DNA of 64,000 nucleotides from an uncultured Candidatus Saccharibacteria bacterium (GTDB lineage: Bacteria; Patescibacteriota; Saccharimonadia; Saccharimonadales; Saccharimonadaceae). The position numbers were made by a program, and so were the translations under genes. This document shows positions 52,704-60,783 of the stretch, piece by piece (position 1 is the stretch's first letter; each line of letters opens with the position of its first letter). The stretch is from positions 22,117-86,116 of the forward strand of contig CALHQH010000020.1 in assembly GCA_938036625.1 (NCBI GenBank), in the 5' to 3' direction. Under the pieces are notes generated by a model. It had not been told where the DNA came from. It searched no databases and was given only the letters and a program-made list of their open reading frames with translations.

Positions 52704-53416
52704 GATGTATAGAGATATTGGCAAGTGGCAATCCAAGTTCTTGCGCTTTGAATGACACACGGAGTATTTAGTGGGGAGAGGGAAGCACACGTATAGACGA
52801 AGGGGCTATTGTGATAACGAGCTATAATGGCTAAAGCTGAAAAATCTCACCATATCACTCGTTCTATTCGTACCGTTTTTTCTAAAACCTTATGACGGAT
52901 GTGTTTCTTAGAGTGTTCATCGCATGAATTTATAAGCATAAACACGCTGTGATAAGCGTACCATCACACGCTATCAAGCAAAGTTCTAAGAAGGGGACTA
53001 GTGTAGGACAAGGAAAGGCTACCTACATCTACACAAAACATACTTGACAGAAAAGAAACATCCTGCTACCATGAATATGAACAAAAATAGAACTAACGAT
53101 AGTCACCAATACACACAATGAAACACAAACATCACACTACTTCACCCAAAACCATCCTCGCGCAGGCGGCCGTGGCGGTCTTTAGCCTGCCGCGCTGCGA
53201 AGCCGTGGGCTGCAAGGCTCGGCGGAACACGATAAACTAACAACCGATCCACACGTCCATCCGCATCATACGTCGCTTGGGCATAAGGCAGCGCATCACG
53301 GGCAACACCACACGCCGAGTGTGCCACCGCGCGATGATGAATATAGATATTTGGCGCATAAGCAGCGGGGGACGCGTCGCGCCTTTGATAATCAGTTCTT
53401 GCCGATTGTTGGTTAG
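52704..53416. other. Intergenic region with an orphan promoter; no clear gene
   Basis: Holds a plus-strand promoter at 53044-53072. A 40-codon plus-strand frame (53118-53240, starts MKHKHHTTSPK) and a minus-strand frame (53142 up into rlmH) are both open, but neither has an RBS or recognisable product. The 3' half is GC-rich and coding-like; one frame may be a small gene or the relic of one. Confidence 0.4.
53044..53072 (+). promoter_or_regulatory. Consensus-like promoter with no recognised gene
   Basis: TTGACA (53044-53049), 17-bp spacer, TACCAT (53067-53072) with an upstream TGC. It points towards the convergent rlmH gene. Confidence 0.55.
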
Positions 53417-53872
53417 TTATTGATGGTGATACGGATGACCAGCGGCAATCTGCTGCGCCCGGTAGAGTTGCTCGGCCAAGATGAGCCGCACCAACTGATG
53501 CGGAAACACCAGGCGAGACAGCGACCACACCAGGTTAGCGCGCTCCATCACTGCCTCCGTCACACCGTATGCTCCACCAATGATAAGCACAAGCGGCTTG
53601 CCCTGAGCCATTGGCTGGTGCAGGCTGCGCGAGAGGGCGGGCGAGTCGAGCATTGTGCCACGCTCGTCCAGTAGTACAACATATGCGTGGGGCGAAAGCA
53701 CTCGAAGAATCTGCTGCGACTCCTCACGGCGTGCTGCATCGCCACTGTGCGAGCTAGCTGGGAGGAGCTTCCACTGCAACTGCCAAGCACGGGTCATGCG
53801 CTGCTCGTAGCGTGCAATGCCATCGACTAGCCAGGGTTCGTGTCGCTTGCCAACGGCGATGATGGTGATCAT
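53417..53872 (-). CDS. rlmH: 23S rRNA (pseudouridine1915-N3)-methyltransferase RlmH
   Basis: 151 residues, full length. SPOUT/YbeA signatures: ITIIAVGKRHEPWLVDGIARYEQR at the start, YVVLDERG-type segment YVVLLDERGTMLDSPALS near 75, LVLIIGGAYGV near 100, and the canonical end LVRLILAEQLYRAQQIAAGHPYHHQ over the last 25 residues, containing the trefoil-knot SAM site. It methylates helix 69 of 23S rRNA. Its start overlaps the HIT gene stop by 4 nt. Confidence 0.95.
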   Translation of the reverse strand: MITIIAVGKRHEPWLVDGIARYEQRMTRAWQLQWKLLPASSHSGDAARREESQQILRVLSPHAYVVLLDERGTMLDSPALSRSLHQPMAQGKPLVLIIGGAYGVTEAVMERANLVWSLSRLVFPHQLVRLILAEQLYRAQQIAAGHPYHHQ

Positions 53873-54294
53873 GCGCTGGCGTCTCTACTACTGCTGGACA
53901 CTGCTGCAGCAAGACGCTGAGCAGTGGTAGACAGACAAGTATCGCTAGTATCAGTCGGGTAGTCATGATGGAGCTGTAGCACCTCGCGGTCATACAGCGG
54001 CACGAGATGAATATGAGCGTGCGGCACATCAAAGCCCTCCACTACCACGCCGACTCGCTCAGGCTTGAGCTCCGTCTCCATCGCGTGGGCAATCTGCTGC
54101 GCCACCGCCCAGAGGTGCTGATACACCTCAGTGGGGAGCGCCCACAGCGAGTCAATCTGCTGCTTCGGCACTACCAGTACATGGCCATTACTCAGTGGGT
54201 TGATATCGAGGAAGGCTATTGTGTACTCATCCTCATACACCGTATGGCTTGGTATTTCACCTTTGATAATCTTAGTAAAGATAGAATCCTGCAT
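53869..54294 (-). CDS. HIT-family nucleotide-binding hydrolase
   Basis: 141 residues from ATG 54294. Opens SIFTKIIKGEIPSHTVYEDE, the family-typical start. NPLSNGHVLVVPKQ near 35 and the histidine triad HAHIHLVPL near 98 are present. HIT proteins hydrolyse adenosine phosphoramidates or dinucleoside polyphosphates. A TATACT box (54306-54301) ends 6 nt before the ATG, so the mRNA is leaderless; the longer frame is rejected. Operon with rlmH (4-nt overlap). Confidence 0.93.
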   Translation of the reverse strand: MQDSIFTKIIKGEIPSHTVYEDEYTIAFLDINPLSNGHVLVVPKQQIDSLWALPTEVYQHLWAVAQQIAHAMETELKPERVGVVVEGFDVPHAHIHLVPLYDREVLQLHHDYPTDTSDTCLSTTAQRLAAAVSSSSRDASA

Positions 54295-54371
54295 GACTTT
54301 AGTATACGCGAAGGTGGGGTAAGAGCTCAAGGATATCCGCTGCGCGATATTTTCGTTCGGCTGCGCATCTG

Positions 54372-54377
54372 TTATAA
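54372..54377 (+). promoter_or_regulatory. -10 box of tRNA-Ser(CGA)
   Basis: TATAAT 17 nt upstream of the mature tRNA start. Confidence 0.65.
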
Positions 54378-54393
54378 TGAAGGCAGACCACAC

Positions 54394-54481
54394 GGAGAGG
54401 TGCAGGAGTGGTTGAACTGGCCGCTCTCGAAAAGCGGTAAGCCGCAAGGCTTCGAGGGTTCGAATCCCTCTCTCTCCGCCA
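54394..54481 (+). tRNA. tRNA-Ser (anticodon CGA)
   Basis: 88 nt including encoded CCA. Acceptor GGAGAGG / TCTCTCC, anticodon stem CCGCT/AGCGG around CTCGAAA (anticodon CGA), long variable arm, T-arm GAGGG TTCGAAT CCCTC. Reads UCG. Nearly identical acceptor and T-arm to the GGA isoacceptor. Confidence 0.95.
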
Positions 54482-54654
54482 TATTTCTGATACTGGTAAT
54501 CTGCAAGCTGAGGATGCTTGTAGATTTTTTATTACGAAAAACAATGTGCTTGCTTTATTTCTGTTCTTTGCAAACTCGGTCAAGAGCAACGAAAAGCGCA
54601 CACCGCGATGGTGTGCGCATATGTTTGTGTGAGAAGAGAGCCAAGTATTACTGG

Positions 54655-55083
54655 CTAGGTGGTTGAAGCACCAGTGTTGCTGCTGTTGGTCGTGGTGTTG
54701 ATGTTGCCACCGGGGATGATGGTGTTGATGACAAAGTTCACCGCCGCATAGGCGAGTAGCGCCACCACAACACCGACCAGAGCGTACATGATAGTATTCT
54801 TCGCGCCCTGCACCTGTGATGAATTACCACCAGAGACAACATAACGAATACCACCGAAGATGATCATAATGACCGCGATAGCACCAACGAGGAAGAGCAT
54901 GATGTTGCTTACTCGTGTGAAGATACCGGCGTCACCAAAGAGATCGGCTGGCTGGTCTTTGCCCCGTGAGCGGCTGGCGCCGTCTGACACACCACCGATT
55001 GCAGCGCTGGGCGGTGCAGCAGCAATTATCCCACCCCCGATGAGGGCAAGAGCACTGATAGATAGTAGACATTTTTTTAGCAT
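54655..55083 (-). CDS. VirB2/TrbC-like pilin
   Basis: 142 residues. Signal segment (about 4-24, LLSISALALIGGGIIAAAP), then two hydrophobic helices: SNIMLFLVGAIAVIMIIFGG and TIMYALVGVVVALLAYAAVN, with the linking motif IRYVVSGGNSSQVQGAKN typical of VirB2-like pilins in CPR genomes. The C-terminus is Thr/Ser/Asn-rich. It probably forms the T4SS pilus although it lies ~18 kb from the cluster. An AAGGAG site about 11 nt and a TATAAT box further upstream show a normal leader, unlike many neighbours, consistent with high translation. Confidence 0.82.
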   Translation of the reverse strand: MLKKCLLSISALALIGGGIIAAAPPSAAIGGVSDGASRSRGKDQPADLFGDAGIFTRVSNIMLFLVGAIAVIMIIFGGIRYVVSGGNSSQVQGAKNTIMYALVGVVVALLAYAAVNFVINTIIPGGNINTTTNSSNTGASTT

Positions 55084-55463
55084 AATAAACTTAGCTCCTT
55101 TTATCTTGTAATTATACGATATGGCGTTTTTTTTGTCGAGAGGAAAGCGGTGAAATTTCTCAGCTTGTGGTACTGCGGTGACTCGCTTCCTTCATCTCTT
55201 TCATCTCTTTTGCCAGTGACGTCTTGAAAACTTGCTGTTATGACGGTATCTTGAAGCTCAACGTGAGGAATTGGTATGTTAGTGGGACGCGCTTGGCAGT
55301 CTACTTATTTATATTGCTTGATAAAGGGGAGGGGAGTGTAGGAAATATATGGCTAACGACACTGCGGCGAAGTAGGGATAAATTGTATCTCACAAATGTC
55401 TAGCGCAATTGCCTGACCTATGCTACAATAACCAATGCACGTTGGTGCACAATCTGACACGCT
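55084..55463. other. Intergenic region before tRNA-Ser(GCT)
   Basis: Contains a direct repeat TTCATCTCT (near 55193-55211) and, at the right end, TGC TACAAT (55421-55429) plus a small TGCAC/GTGCA hairpin in the tRNA leader. No ORF. Confidence 0.45.
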
Positions 55464-55556
55464 GGAGGAGTACCCAAGTGGCTGAAGGGGACGGTTTGCT
55501 AAATCGTTAGTGTGGGGAGACCTGCAGCGGGAGTTCGAATCTCCCCTCCTCCGCCA
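55464..55556 (+). tRNA. tRNA-Ser (anticodon GCT)
   Basis: 93 nt including encoded CCA. Acceptor GGAGGAG / CTCCTCC, anticodon stem ACGGT/ATCGT around TTGCTAA (anticodon GCT), long variable arm, T-arm with GTTCGAAT. Reads AGC/AGU. Confidence 0.95.
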
Positions 55557-56011
55557 GGATTGTTTGGGCTATGGCTATCGGCTCGGTGCTTTTGATAAAA
55601 CAGCCGCACAGTAATATCCACAGCTCAAGAATGACAAGCCAAAATAGACGAATGCTGAGGTTGCTTAGCAATCTATAGTTTTAACATAAAACACAGCACA
55701 ACGAGAGATAAACGAATCATTGTAGATATTACAATGATATTTTTATTTGTGTAGAATATAGCAAAATATACAATGCTATCAATACATGCGAAGTATCAAA
55801 AATGTCAAGAGCATTATCTGGGGTATGATCTATGTATGTACGATACAAGCGTACGACTGGCGAGAGGGGCGAAGTATGGGTGTCGGGTGGAGCTTTGGCC
55901 CGATAATCTCGCAGGTATGCGGGTTATGGTTAATTGACCAGCGCGGCCATTATGATAGAATAGTCTTTGTAACGTAAATCTAACGCCAACCGACAAGGGG
56001 AGGAAAGAGCA
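55557..56011. other. AT-rich region with promoter of the beta-helix protein
   Basis: TTGACC (55934-55939), 16-bp spacer and TAGAAT (55956-55961, with TGA upstream) precede a leader of ~45 nt. A 63-codon frame at 55786 overlaps this promoter and is not accepted. Confidence 0.5.
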
Positions 56012-58879
56012 GTGAAGATTAGACGTCAAAAACGTGGGATCGTCATGCGCATCGCATCGGTTGTGGCTGTGAGTGGGCTCGCTATAGGCGGGCTTTTTTA
56101 TGGTCTCAACTCGGTGAACGCAACCGGTCTGAATAAAAACTATAGTTATATTAAGGCAAACTACGCTGTGCCGAACGCCAACGTAGCCTGGGTGTCGCCC
56201 AACGGGGATGACAACAAGGGTAACGGAAGCGAGTCGGCACCGTACAAGAGCTTTGGCCGCGCCGTCACGAAGATTGGCGACGGTGGAACAGTGGTGGCAA
56301 AGAGTGGTATCTACCGCGAGCCACACTTCTTTGTGACGAAGAAGAATGTCACCATGCAGGCAGCACCCAACGCCGAGGTCTGGCTCAAGGGTAGCGACGT
56401 TATGACCAACTGGTCGCGCGAAGGTAATATGTGGAAGGCCACCGGCAACTTCCAAAACTTCTGCCACGTCTGTACGACCAACATCAAGCCAGAAGTCGAA
56501 GGTATGGCTGCCTACCCAGAGCAGGTCTTTATTAATGACAAGCCACTGACGCAGGTGGGGAGCAAGGCTGAGGTCGGCCCAGGCAAGTTCTATGTGGAAG
56601 ACGCCACTCAGACGACGCGTAGCGGTGGGCACTTCAACCCAGGCCGGCAAGACACCGTCAGTTACTATCTAGGCTCAGATCCTACGGCTGGTACGACAGA
56701 GATCTCGCAGCGCACCCGCGCCTTTACCACAACAGGTGAGAACTTCAAGCTGCAGGGTATTAACATTTCGCAATACGCACCTAACCAAACCTGGGGCTTT
56801 AAAGACCCACAGCTGGATGACAAGGCTGGGCCAATCGCTATCTCCATCAACGGGAAGAACTCGCTGGTGCAAGATGTGATCGTAGCGCAGAACTCGAACT
56901 CGGGGTTGTTCCTCGATAAAGCATCGGGCAGCGTGGTGAAGAACAGCCAATTCCTCGACAACGGGGGTAATGGTGCTGGTGCCAACCGCATCGAGAATGC
57001 GGTGTTTGAAAACAACACCTTTAGCAACAACAACGCCGCTGGCTTTGAGACCAATGGTAGCTACTGTACCTCATGGTGTGGTATGGCCGATGTGAAGGTG
57101 ACTCACGCCGAGAACTTCACCTTCCGCAACAATGTGGTGGACTACTCGAAGTCTGGCTCGACCAACTCCGACATTGCTGTGGCCAAGCGCCACCAGCTGC
57201 CAGGCTTCTGGTGTGATGAAGGATGTATCAACACCAACATCGTCAACAACTACTTTACCAACGTGCAGATGGCGATCTTCTATGAGGTGTCACACACTGG
57301 TATCATCGCCTCGAATATCATCGAAGGTTCGGGTTCTGGTATCTTAGTGTCGGGTAGTAGCAAGACGAAGATCTACAACAACTCTATCTCACGCACCGCC
57401 TACCCAATCCGCGTCCGTGAGGATACCCGCAGCAAGGGTTGTAACGCCTATCAGGGCAGCACCTGTACTGCACCGGAGAGCTGGTCGCAAGCCAAGGGTC
57501 TCAGCTGGGACACAACAGGCACAGAGATGTACAACAACATCATCTCATCACGTGCCGCAACGGCTAAGGATGGCGACAGCCCATACTGGGCATACGGTGT
57601 CCGCACCAAGGGTGGTGCCAACATTGGGGGGCCAAAGGTTGGTACAAACGAGATGTTTGCTGGCCTCGACTACAACGTCTACTACCGCAACGACACCAAT
57701 GTCGACAAGACCGTCTTTACCTGGGACTTGGCTCAGACTGACGCACCAATTGACGTCCTCTTTAGCAAGACATCCGACATTGCCAAGGATGGCCGAGTCA
57801 GCAAGGCGATTGATGGCCTAGAGCGCAACTCGCTCGACCAAGCTGGCTCACGCAGCGCCAACCCATTCTTCACCAGCGAAGCTGCGAACAACAACGACTA
57901 CAACAAGAGTAACTACACCATCAAGGCTGGAAGCCCTGCTGCCAACAGTGGTAAAGAATTGCCTGCCGACGTGGCGAAGGCAATCGACCCAAGCGGTGCA
58001 ACCGTGAAGGCCGGCACTAAGGTGAACCGTGGTGCATTGGTCAACGCCAACATGACCGGTGGCGAACCAAACATTAGCAGCAAGAGCAGTAGCACCCCAC
58101 AACAAAATAACGCCAATGGTGCAACCACCAACGGGCAAGCAAACCCAAAAGCGCCGGGCATGGGCAGCGCCAGTAAAGCTGACACTGCTCATGCAGCCCA
58201 AACCGCTGAGGCCGACACCAAGAGCGACAACAGCGCTGTGTCGATCCCAGACGCTCGTCTCAAAGCCGCAATTAACAAAAGCCTGTCTGAGACCCTTGGT
58301 GCACGCCGGGGCGCCGCACAGGACGTGACAGCGGGTGAGATGCAAAAATTGACTGGCTTATCACTCATCTTGCCTGGTGATGCAGCAGATGACCGCAAAG
58401 CCACTGACCTCACCGGCCTCGAGGCGGCAACGAACCTCGACTGGCTGGCAATTGACGGCAACAAGGTGAAGAGCCTTGCGCCACTGGCTAAGTTAACGAA
58501 GCTGACGTCGCTCACAGCGTATTCCAACCAGATTGAGTCGCTCGACCCAATCGCTGGCCTGACGAACCTCAAGCTCGTGATGGTCTCGGGCAACCCAATT
58601 GCCTCGACCAAGCCGCTTGCCAAGCTTACACAGCTCAAGCGAGTTGCTCTCTCGGGCAAAGATGGCTTCGTGCTGGACATTGCCGACGTCGCAGCCAGCA
58701 AGGGCAGCCTAGAGTCACTCTCGCTCTACGATTACAGCCGCAAGACTACGCTGGCCAATGGTAGCCAACTGGCAGCATTTGGCAGCCTCAAGAAGCTTCG
58801 CCTCACAGGCGTTACGCCAAGTGCTGCCGACAGCGCCGCCATTGGCACGCTCAAACTCGAAAAGCGCCGCATTGACTAG
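56012..58879 (+). CDS. Secreted right-handed beta-helix protein with C-terminal leucine-rich repeats
   Basis: 955 residues from GTG 56012, with AGGGGAGG just upstream. Signal/anchor segment at about 12-33. Residues about 50-690 look like a DUF1565/pectate-lyase-type parallel beta-helix: VSPNGDDNKGNGSESAPYKS at the start and repeated short strands such as NNYFTNVQMAIFYE and GSGSGILVSGSSKTKIYNNS. A low-complexity Ser/Asn/Gln linker spans ~690-745. The last ~200 residues hold about four to six leucine-rich repeats (NLDWLAIDGNKVKSL, KLTSLTAYSNQIESL, NLKLVMVSGNPIAS). The combination suggests a glycan- or cell-binding surface protein. Confidence 0.85.
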   Translation: MKIRRQKRGIVMRIASVVAVSGLAIGGLFYGLNSVNATGLNKNYSYIKANYAVPNANVAWVSPNGDDNKGNGSESAPYKSFGRAVTKIGDGGTVVAKSGIYREPHFFVTKKNVTMQAAPNAEVWLKGSDVMTNWSREGNMWKATGNFQNFCHVCTTNIKPEVEGMAAYPEQVFINDKPLTQVGSKAEVGPGKFYVEDATQTTRSGGHFNPGRQDTVSYYLGSDPTAGTTEISQRTRAFTTTGENFKLQGINISQYAPNQTWGFKDPQLDDKAGPIAISINGKNSLVQDVIVAQNSNSGLFLDKASGSVVKNSQFLDNGGNGAGANRIENAVFENNTFSNNNAAGFETNGSYCTSWCGMADVKVTHAENFTFRNNVVDYSKSGSTNSDIAVAKRHQLPGFWCDEGCINTNIVNNYFTNVQMAIFYEVSHTGIIASNIIEGSGSGILVSGSSKTKIYNNSISRTAYPIRVREDTRSKGCNAYQGSTCTAPESWSQAKGLSWDTTGTEMYNNIISSRAATAKDGDSPYWAYGVRTKGGANIGGPKVGTNEMFAGLDYNVYYRNDTNVDKTVFTWDLAQTDAPIDVLFSKTSDIAKDGRVSKAIDGLERNSLDQAGSRSANPFFTSEAANNNDYNKSNYTIKAGSPAANSGKELPADVAKAIDPSGATVKAGTKVNRGALVNANMTGGEPNISSKSSSTPQQNNANGATTNGQANPKAPGMGSASKADTAHAAQTAEADTKSDNSAVSIPDARLKAAINKSLSETLGARRGAAQDVTAGEMQKLTGLSLILPGDAADDRKATDLTGLEAATNLDWLAIDGNKVKSLAPLAKLTKLTSLTAYSNQIESLDPIAGLTNLKLVMVSGNPIASTKPLAKLTQLKRVALSGKDGFVLDIADVAASKGSLESLSLYDYSRKTTLANGSQLAAFGSLKKLRLTGVTPSAADSAAIGTLKLEKRRID

Positions 58880-58921
58880 GCTTCCTCCCCATCAGCCAAG
58901 TCTGGTAGCGTATACAAAAAG

Positions 58922-58945
58922 CCGAGCAGAAATGCTCGGTTTTTT
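58922..58945 (+). terminator. Intrinsic terminator after the beta-helix protein
   Basis: CCGAGCA, GAAA tetraloop, TGCTCGG, then TTTTTT, with an upstream A run. Confidence 0.93.
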
Positions 58946-59250
58946 GGTGTGAAAAAGAGTGCACTTCGAGCTGCTGGCGCGCTCTATCGTAGGCAATATT
59001 TTATACCCATGGCTGCTATAAATCATGCTATGAGGAGGTGTCTCTAGTTATTCTACAGAAGTAAATGCGAGAGAAGCGATATGAGAATGGCTGAGATTTG
59101 AGCCATAGGCATAGTGGATCCGTAATACTGCAAGGGCAAGAATTAAAACGAGACGTGGGTCTAGTATCTCTAGGTATTTGCCAAATATGTATTCTATCCT
59201 TGTGTAATAAAAAACTCAGCATGCAACAACATACTGAGTTAGTATTCTCT
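58946..59250. other. AT-rich region at the edge of the mosaic island
   Basis: No gene accepted. The right end carries the hairpin at 59207-59240; immediately after 59260 the base composition becomes GC-rich. Confidence 0.45.
59207..59240 (-). terminator. Minus-strand intrinsic terminator at the start of the HTH gene
   Basis: AACTCAG-C-ATG pairs with CAT-A-CTGAGTT (59213-59240). On the minus strand it is followed by TTTTTTATTA, so it would stop leftward transcription running antisense to the HTH gene. Confidence 0.6.
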
Positions 59251-59862
59251 ATGGTACAACTCCGCACCATTGACCCTAACAACCTGATGGTGCTGCTGGA
59301 CTTCCGAAGGAAGTTGGCCGCCGGTGAGGGCGGCCAGGTGTGTACCGGCCCCAATGTAGCGCATCTGCCGGGTACTGACGGGTCGGATGGAGCGGTGGAC
59401 GATGCGGACGAGCCCATGCCGTCTCACGGGGCAGATGCGGCAGAGCCAGAAGGCAAGCCTCTGCAGCGACGATGCGCCGCACCGGCCACCAGCGTGGGGG
59501 AGCGGCCGAACGATGAGAGTGATGCGCCCGACACAGCGTCACGGTCGCCGCGTGTGGTTGGCCGCATCAAGCAGACGAAGTTCCGACCGCTCACACCCGA
59601 GCAGCGCCAGCAGGTGGTCGACCTGTACCGCGCTGGCGTTCCCGTCAAGGAGATCGTTCAGCAGACGGGCGTCAATCGCTCGACGGTCTACCGGCTGCGT
59701 GGGCAGGCAGGGCTGGAGCGCAGCCACCGCTTCACCGACGACGACCGTGCTCAGGCGATCCTCCTCCGCCAGCAGGGCCTGACTATCGCTGAGATCGCCA
59801 AGCGGCTGGGCTTCAGTGGCATGACCATCGGGCGTCACCTGGCGGCTGCTCGCGAGGAGTGA
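59251..59862 (+). CDS. Protein with two helix-turn-helix motifs, GC-rich
   Basis: 203 residues from ATG 59251 (an alternative ATG at 59221 lies inside a hairpin). The N-terminal ~115 residues look disordered (Ala, Asp, Pro, Gly). Two HTH units follow: FRPLTPEQRQQVVDLYRAGV with VKEIVQQTGVNRSTVYRLR, and DDDRAQAILLRQQGLTIAEI with AKRLGFSGMTIGRHLAA. They resemble the Hin/resolvase C-terminal DNA-binding domain and IS helper proteins, but there is no catalytic recombinase domain. Codon use is strongly GC-rich compared with the core genes, implying transfer, perhaps from Actinobacteria. Confidence 0.7.
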   Translation: MVQLRTIDPNNLMVLLDFRRKLAAGEGGQVCTGPNVAHLPGTDGSDGAVDDADEPMPSHGADAAEPEGKPLQRRCAAPATSVGERPNDESDAPDTASRSPRVVGRIKQTKFRPLTPEQRQQVVDLYRAGVPVKEIVQQTGVNRSTVYRLRGQAGLERSHRFTDDDRAQAILLRQQGLTIAEIAKRLGFSGMTIGRHLAAAREE

Positions 59863-60095
59863 CGGCAGCGGCGAGCGGTGTCTCCATCGCCGAAGAGCGT
59901 CACACTGCCGCCTGGAGCGCCGACGGCCTTCGCCACGGCTCACTCAAGGCTGGTGTGCCGTCGTGGGCATCCCGTCACGGCCGGAAGAACAATACCGGTT
60001 GTCAGGACAGTGCTTGAGAACTCGTTGCTGGAACGCCGACGCAGCACGTGCTCATTCATTTCATCCTCGCAGTATGCCAAAATTGCGTAAAACTA
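59863..60095. other. GC-rich stretch grading into AT-rich DNA
   Basis: The GC-rich segment continues about 170 nt past the HTH gene without a supported gene, then composition returns to AT-rich near 60040. Confidence 0.4.
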
Positions 60096-60123
60096 TTGAC
60101 AATTCAATCGAGAAGCATATAAT
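60096..60123 (+). promoter_or_regulatory. Perfect-consensus sigma70-type promoter
   Basis: TTGACA (60096-60101), 16-bp spacer, TATAAT (60118-60123); both hexamers match consensus exactly. Confidence 0.85.
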
Positions 60124-60129
60124 CATAGA

Positions 60130-60208
60130 TAGACACAGTTGATCGCCGTGTCACCAAGAAATCTCCGGCAAGTAGTTTCTAGGCTGCACCGCGGGAGATT
60201 TTTATTTT
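60130..60208 (+). ncRNA. Predicted ~79-nt small RNA
   Basis: It starts about 7 nt after the consensus -10. A 5' hairpin GACAC (60132-60136) / GTGTC (60148-60152) follows. The 3' end is an intrinsic terminator, AAATCTCC (60159-60166) with GGAGATTT (60194-60201) and a T-rich tail to 60208. No ORF of useful size. Not recognised as a known RNA family. It ends just before the stop codon of the convergent BECR-like gene, so readthrough would be antisense to that gene. Confidence 0.55.
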
Positions 60209-60215
60209 ATGGCGA

Positions 60216-60641
60216 TTATCGTGGATGACGTTCAAATGTCGACATGAAGTCTCGGCGATCACTGCGCTTGTCTTCTTTGATTTGGACACAAAAGTAGGTG
60301 CCATCTTTCGTTATGCCGTAGAAACGATGGAGCAACACGTGTTGGTCGTCTTCTTTGACGATAGTTTCTGGAGTGATGCGTGAGTTTCGTATCAGGTCAA
60401 GCGCCGCCTTGTAGAAGCGGAGGCGTTTTGTCTGCTCTTTCTGGTGCTTGTCTGTCAGGTGGGGCCAAAATACATCGAGGAAGATCTTGCTGCCGTTAAA
60501 GTACTTGGATCTGATGTAGGGCTGGCGCTTGGTGGCATGGGCGACGTCGTTGTATTCCCGACGCGCTTTCTTATACACCTCGCTGCGTGACGTTCCGGAT
60601 AAGGTGCGATATTTGGAATTGTATATGTTAACTTTCGGCAT
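60216..60641 (-). CDS. Small basic protein resembling BECR/RelE-type nuclease toxins
   Basis: 141 residues, Lys/Arg/Tyr-rich. Notable segments: KVNIYNSKYRTLSGTSRSEV, TKRQPYIRSKYFNGSKIFLD, RFYKAALDLIRNS, and the ending LLHRFYGITKDGTYFCVQIK followed by RRDFMSTFE. The terminal strand pattern (F-x-V-Q-I-x-E, R, S-x-F) recalls barnase-EndoU-colicin-RelE (BECR) nucleases from phages and mobile elements. I recall related proteins in Patescibacteria but no assigned function. ATG is preceded by GGAG and a TATACT box (60657-60652). No antitoxin gene is adjacent; the small RNA just downstream is a candidate partner. Confidence 0.6.
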   Translation of the reverse strand: MPKVNIYNSKYRTLSGTSRSEVYKKARREYNDVAHATKRQPYIRSKYFNGSKIFLDVFWPHLTDKHQKEQTKRLRFYKAALDLIRNSRITPETIVKEDDQHVLLHRFYGITKDGTYFCVQIKEDKRSDRRDFMSTFERHPR

Positions 60642-60783
60642 TACTCCATTCAGTATACAATGAATACAGCACTATGAGAAGGCTCGAAACGGTATCGCAG
60701 TGCAGGTTTGTTGCCGACACAGGACTGCTAATGGCATGCTTGCATCCAAGCGCGACAGGTTCTTGTATAGCGCATCAAGCCTA

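Noticed and set aside
53142..53528. 128-codon minus-strand frame overlapping rlmH
   Set aside because: Its first half is a shadow of rlmH; the rest has no start signal. Left as a possible relic only.
55786..55977. 63-codon frame
   Set aside because: Overlaps the promoter of the beta-helix gene; no RBS or recognisable product.
59251..59862. Serine recombinase
   Set aside because: Only HTH motifs are present; the catalytic N-terminal domain is missing.
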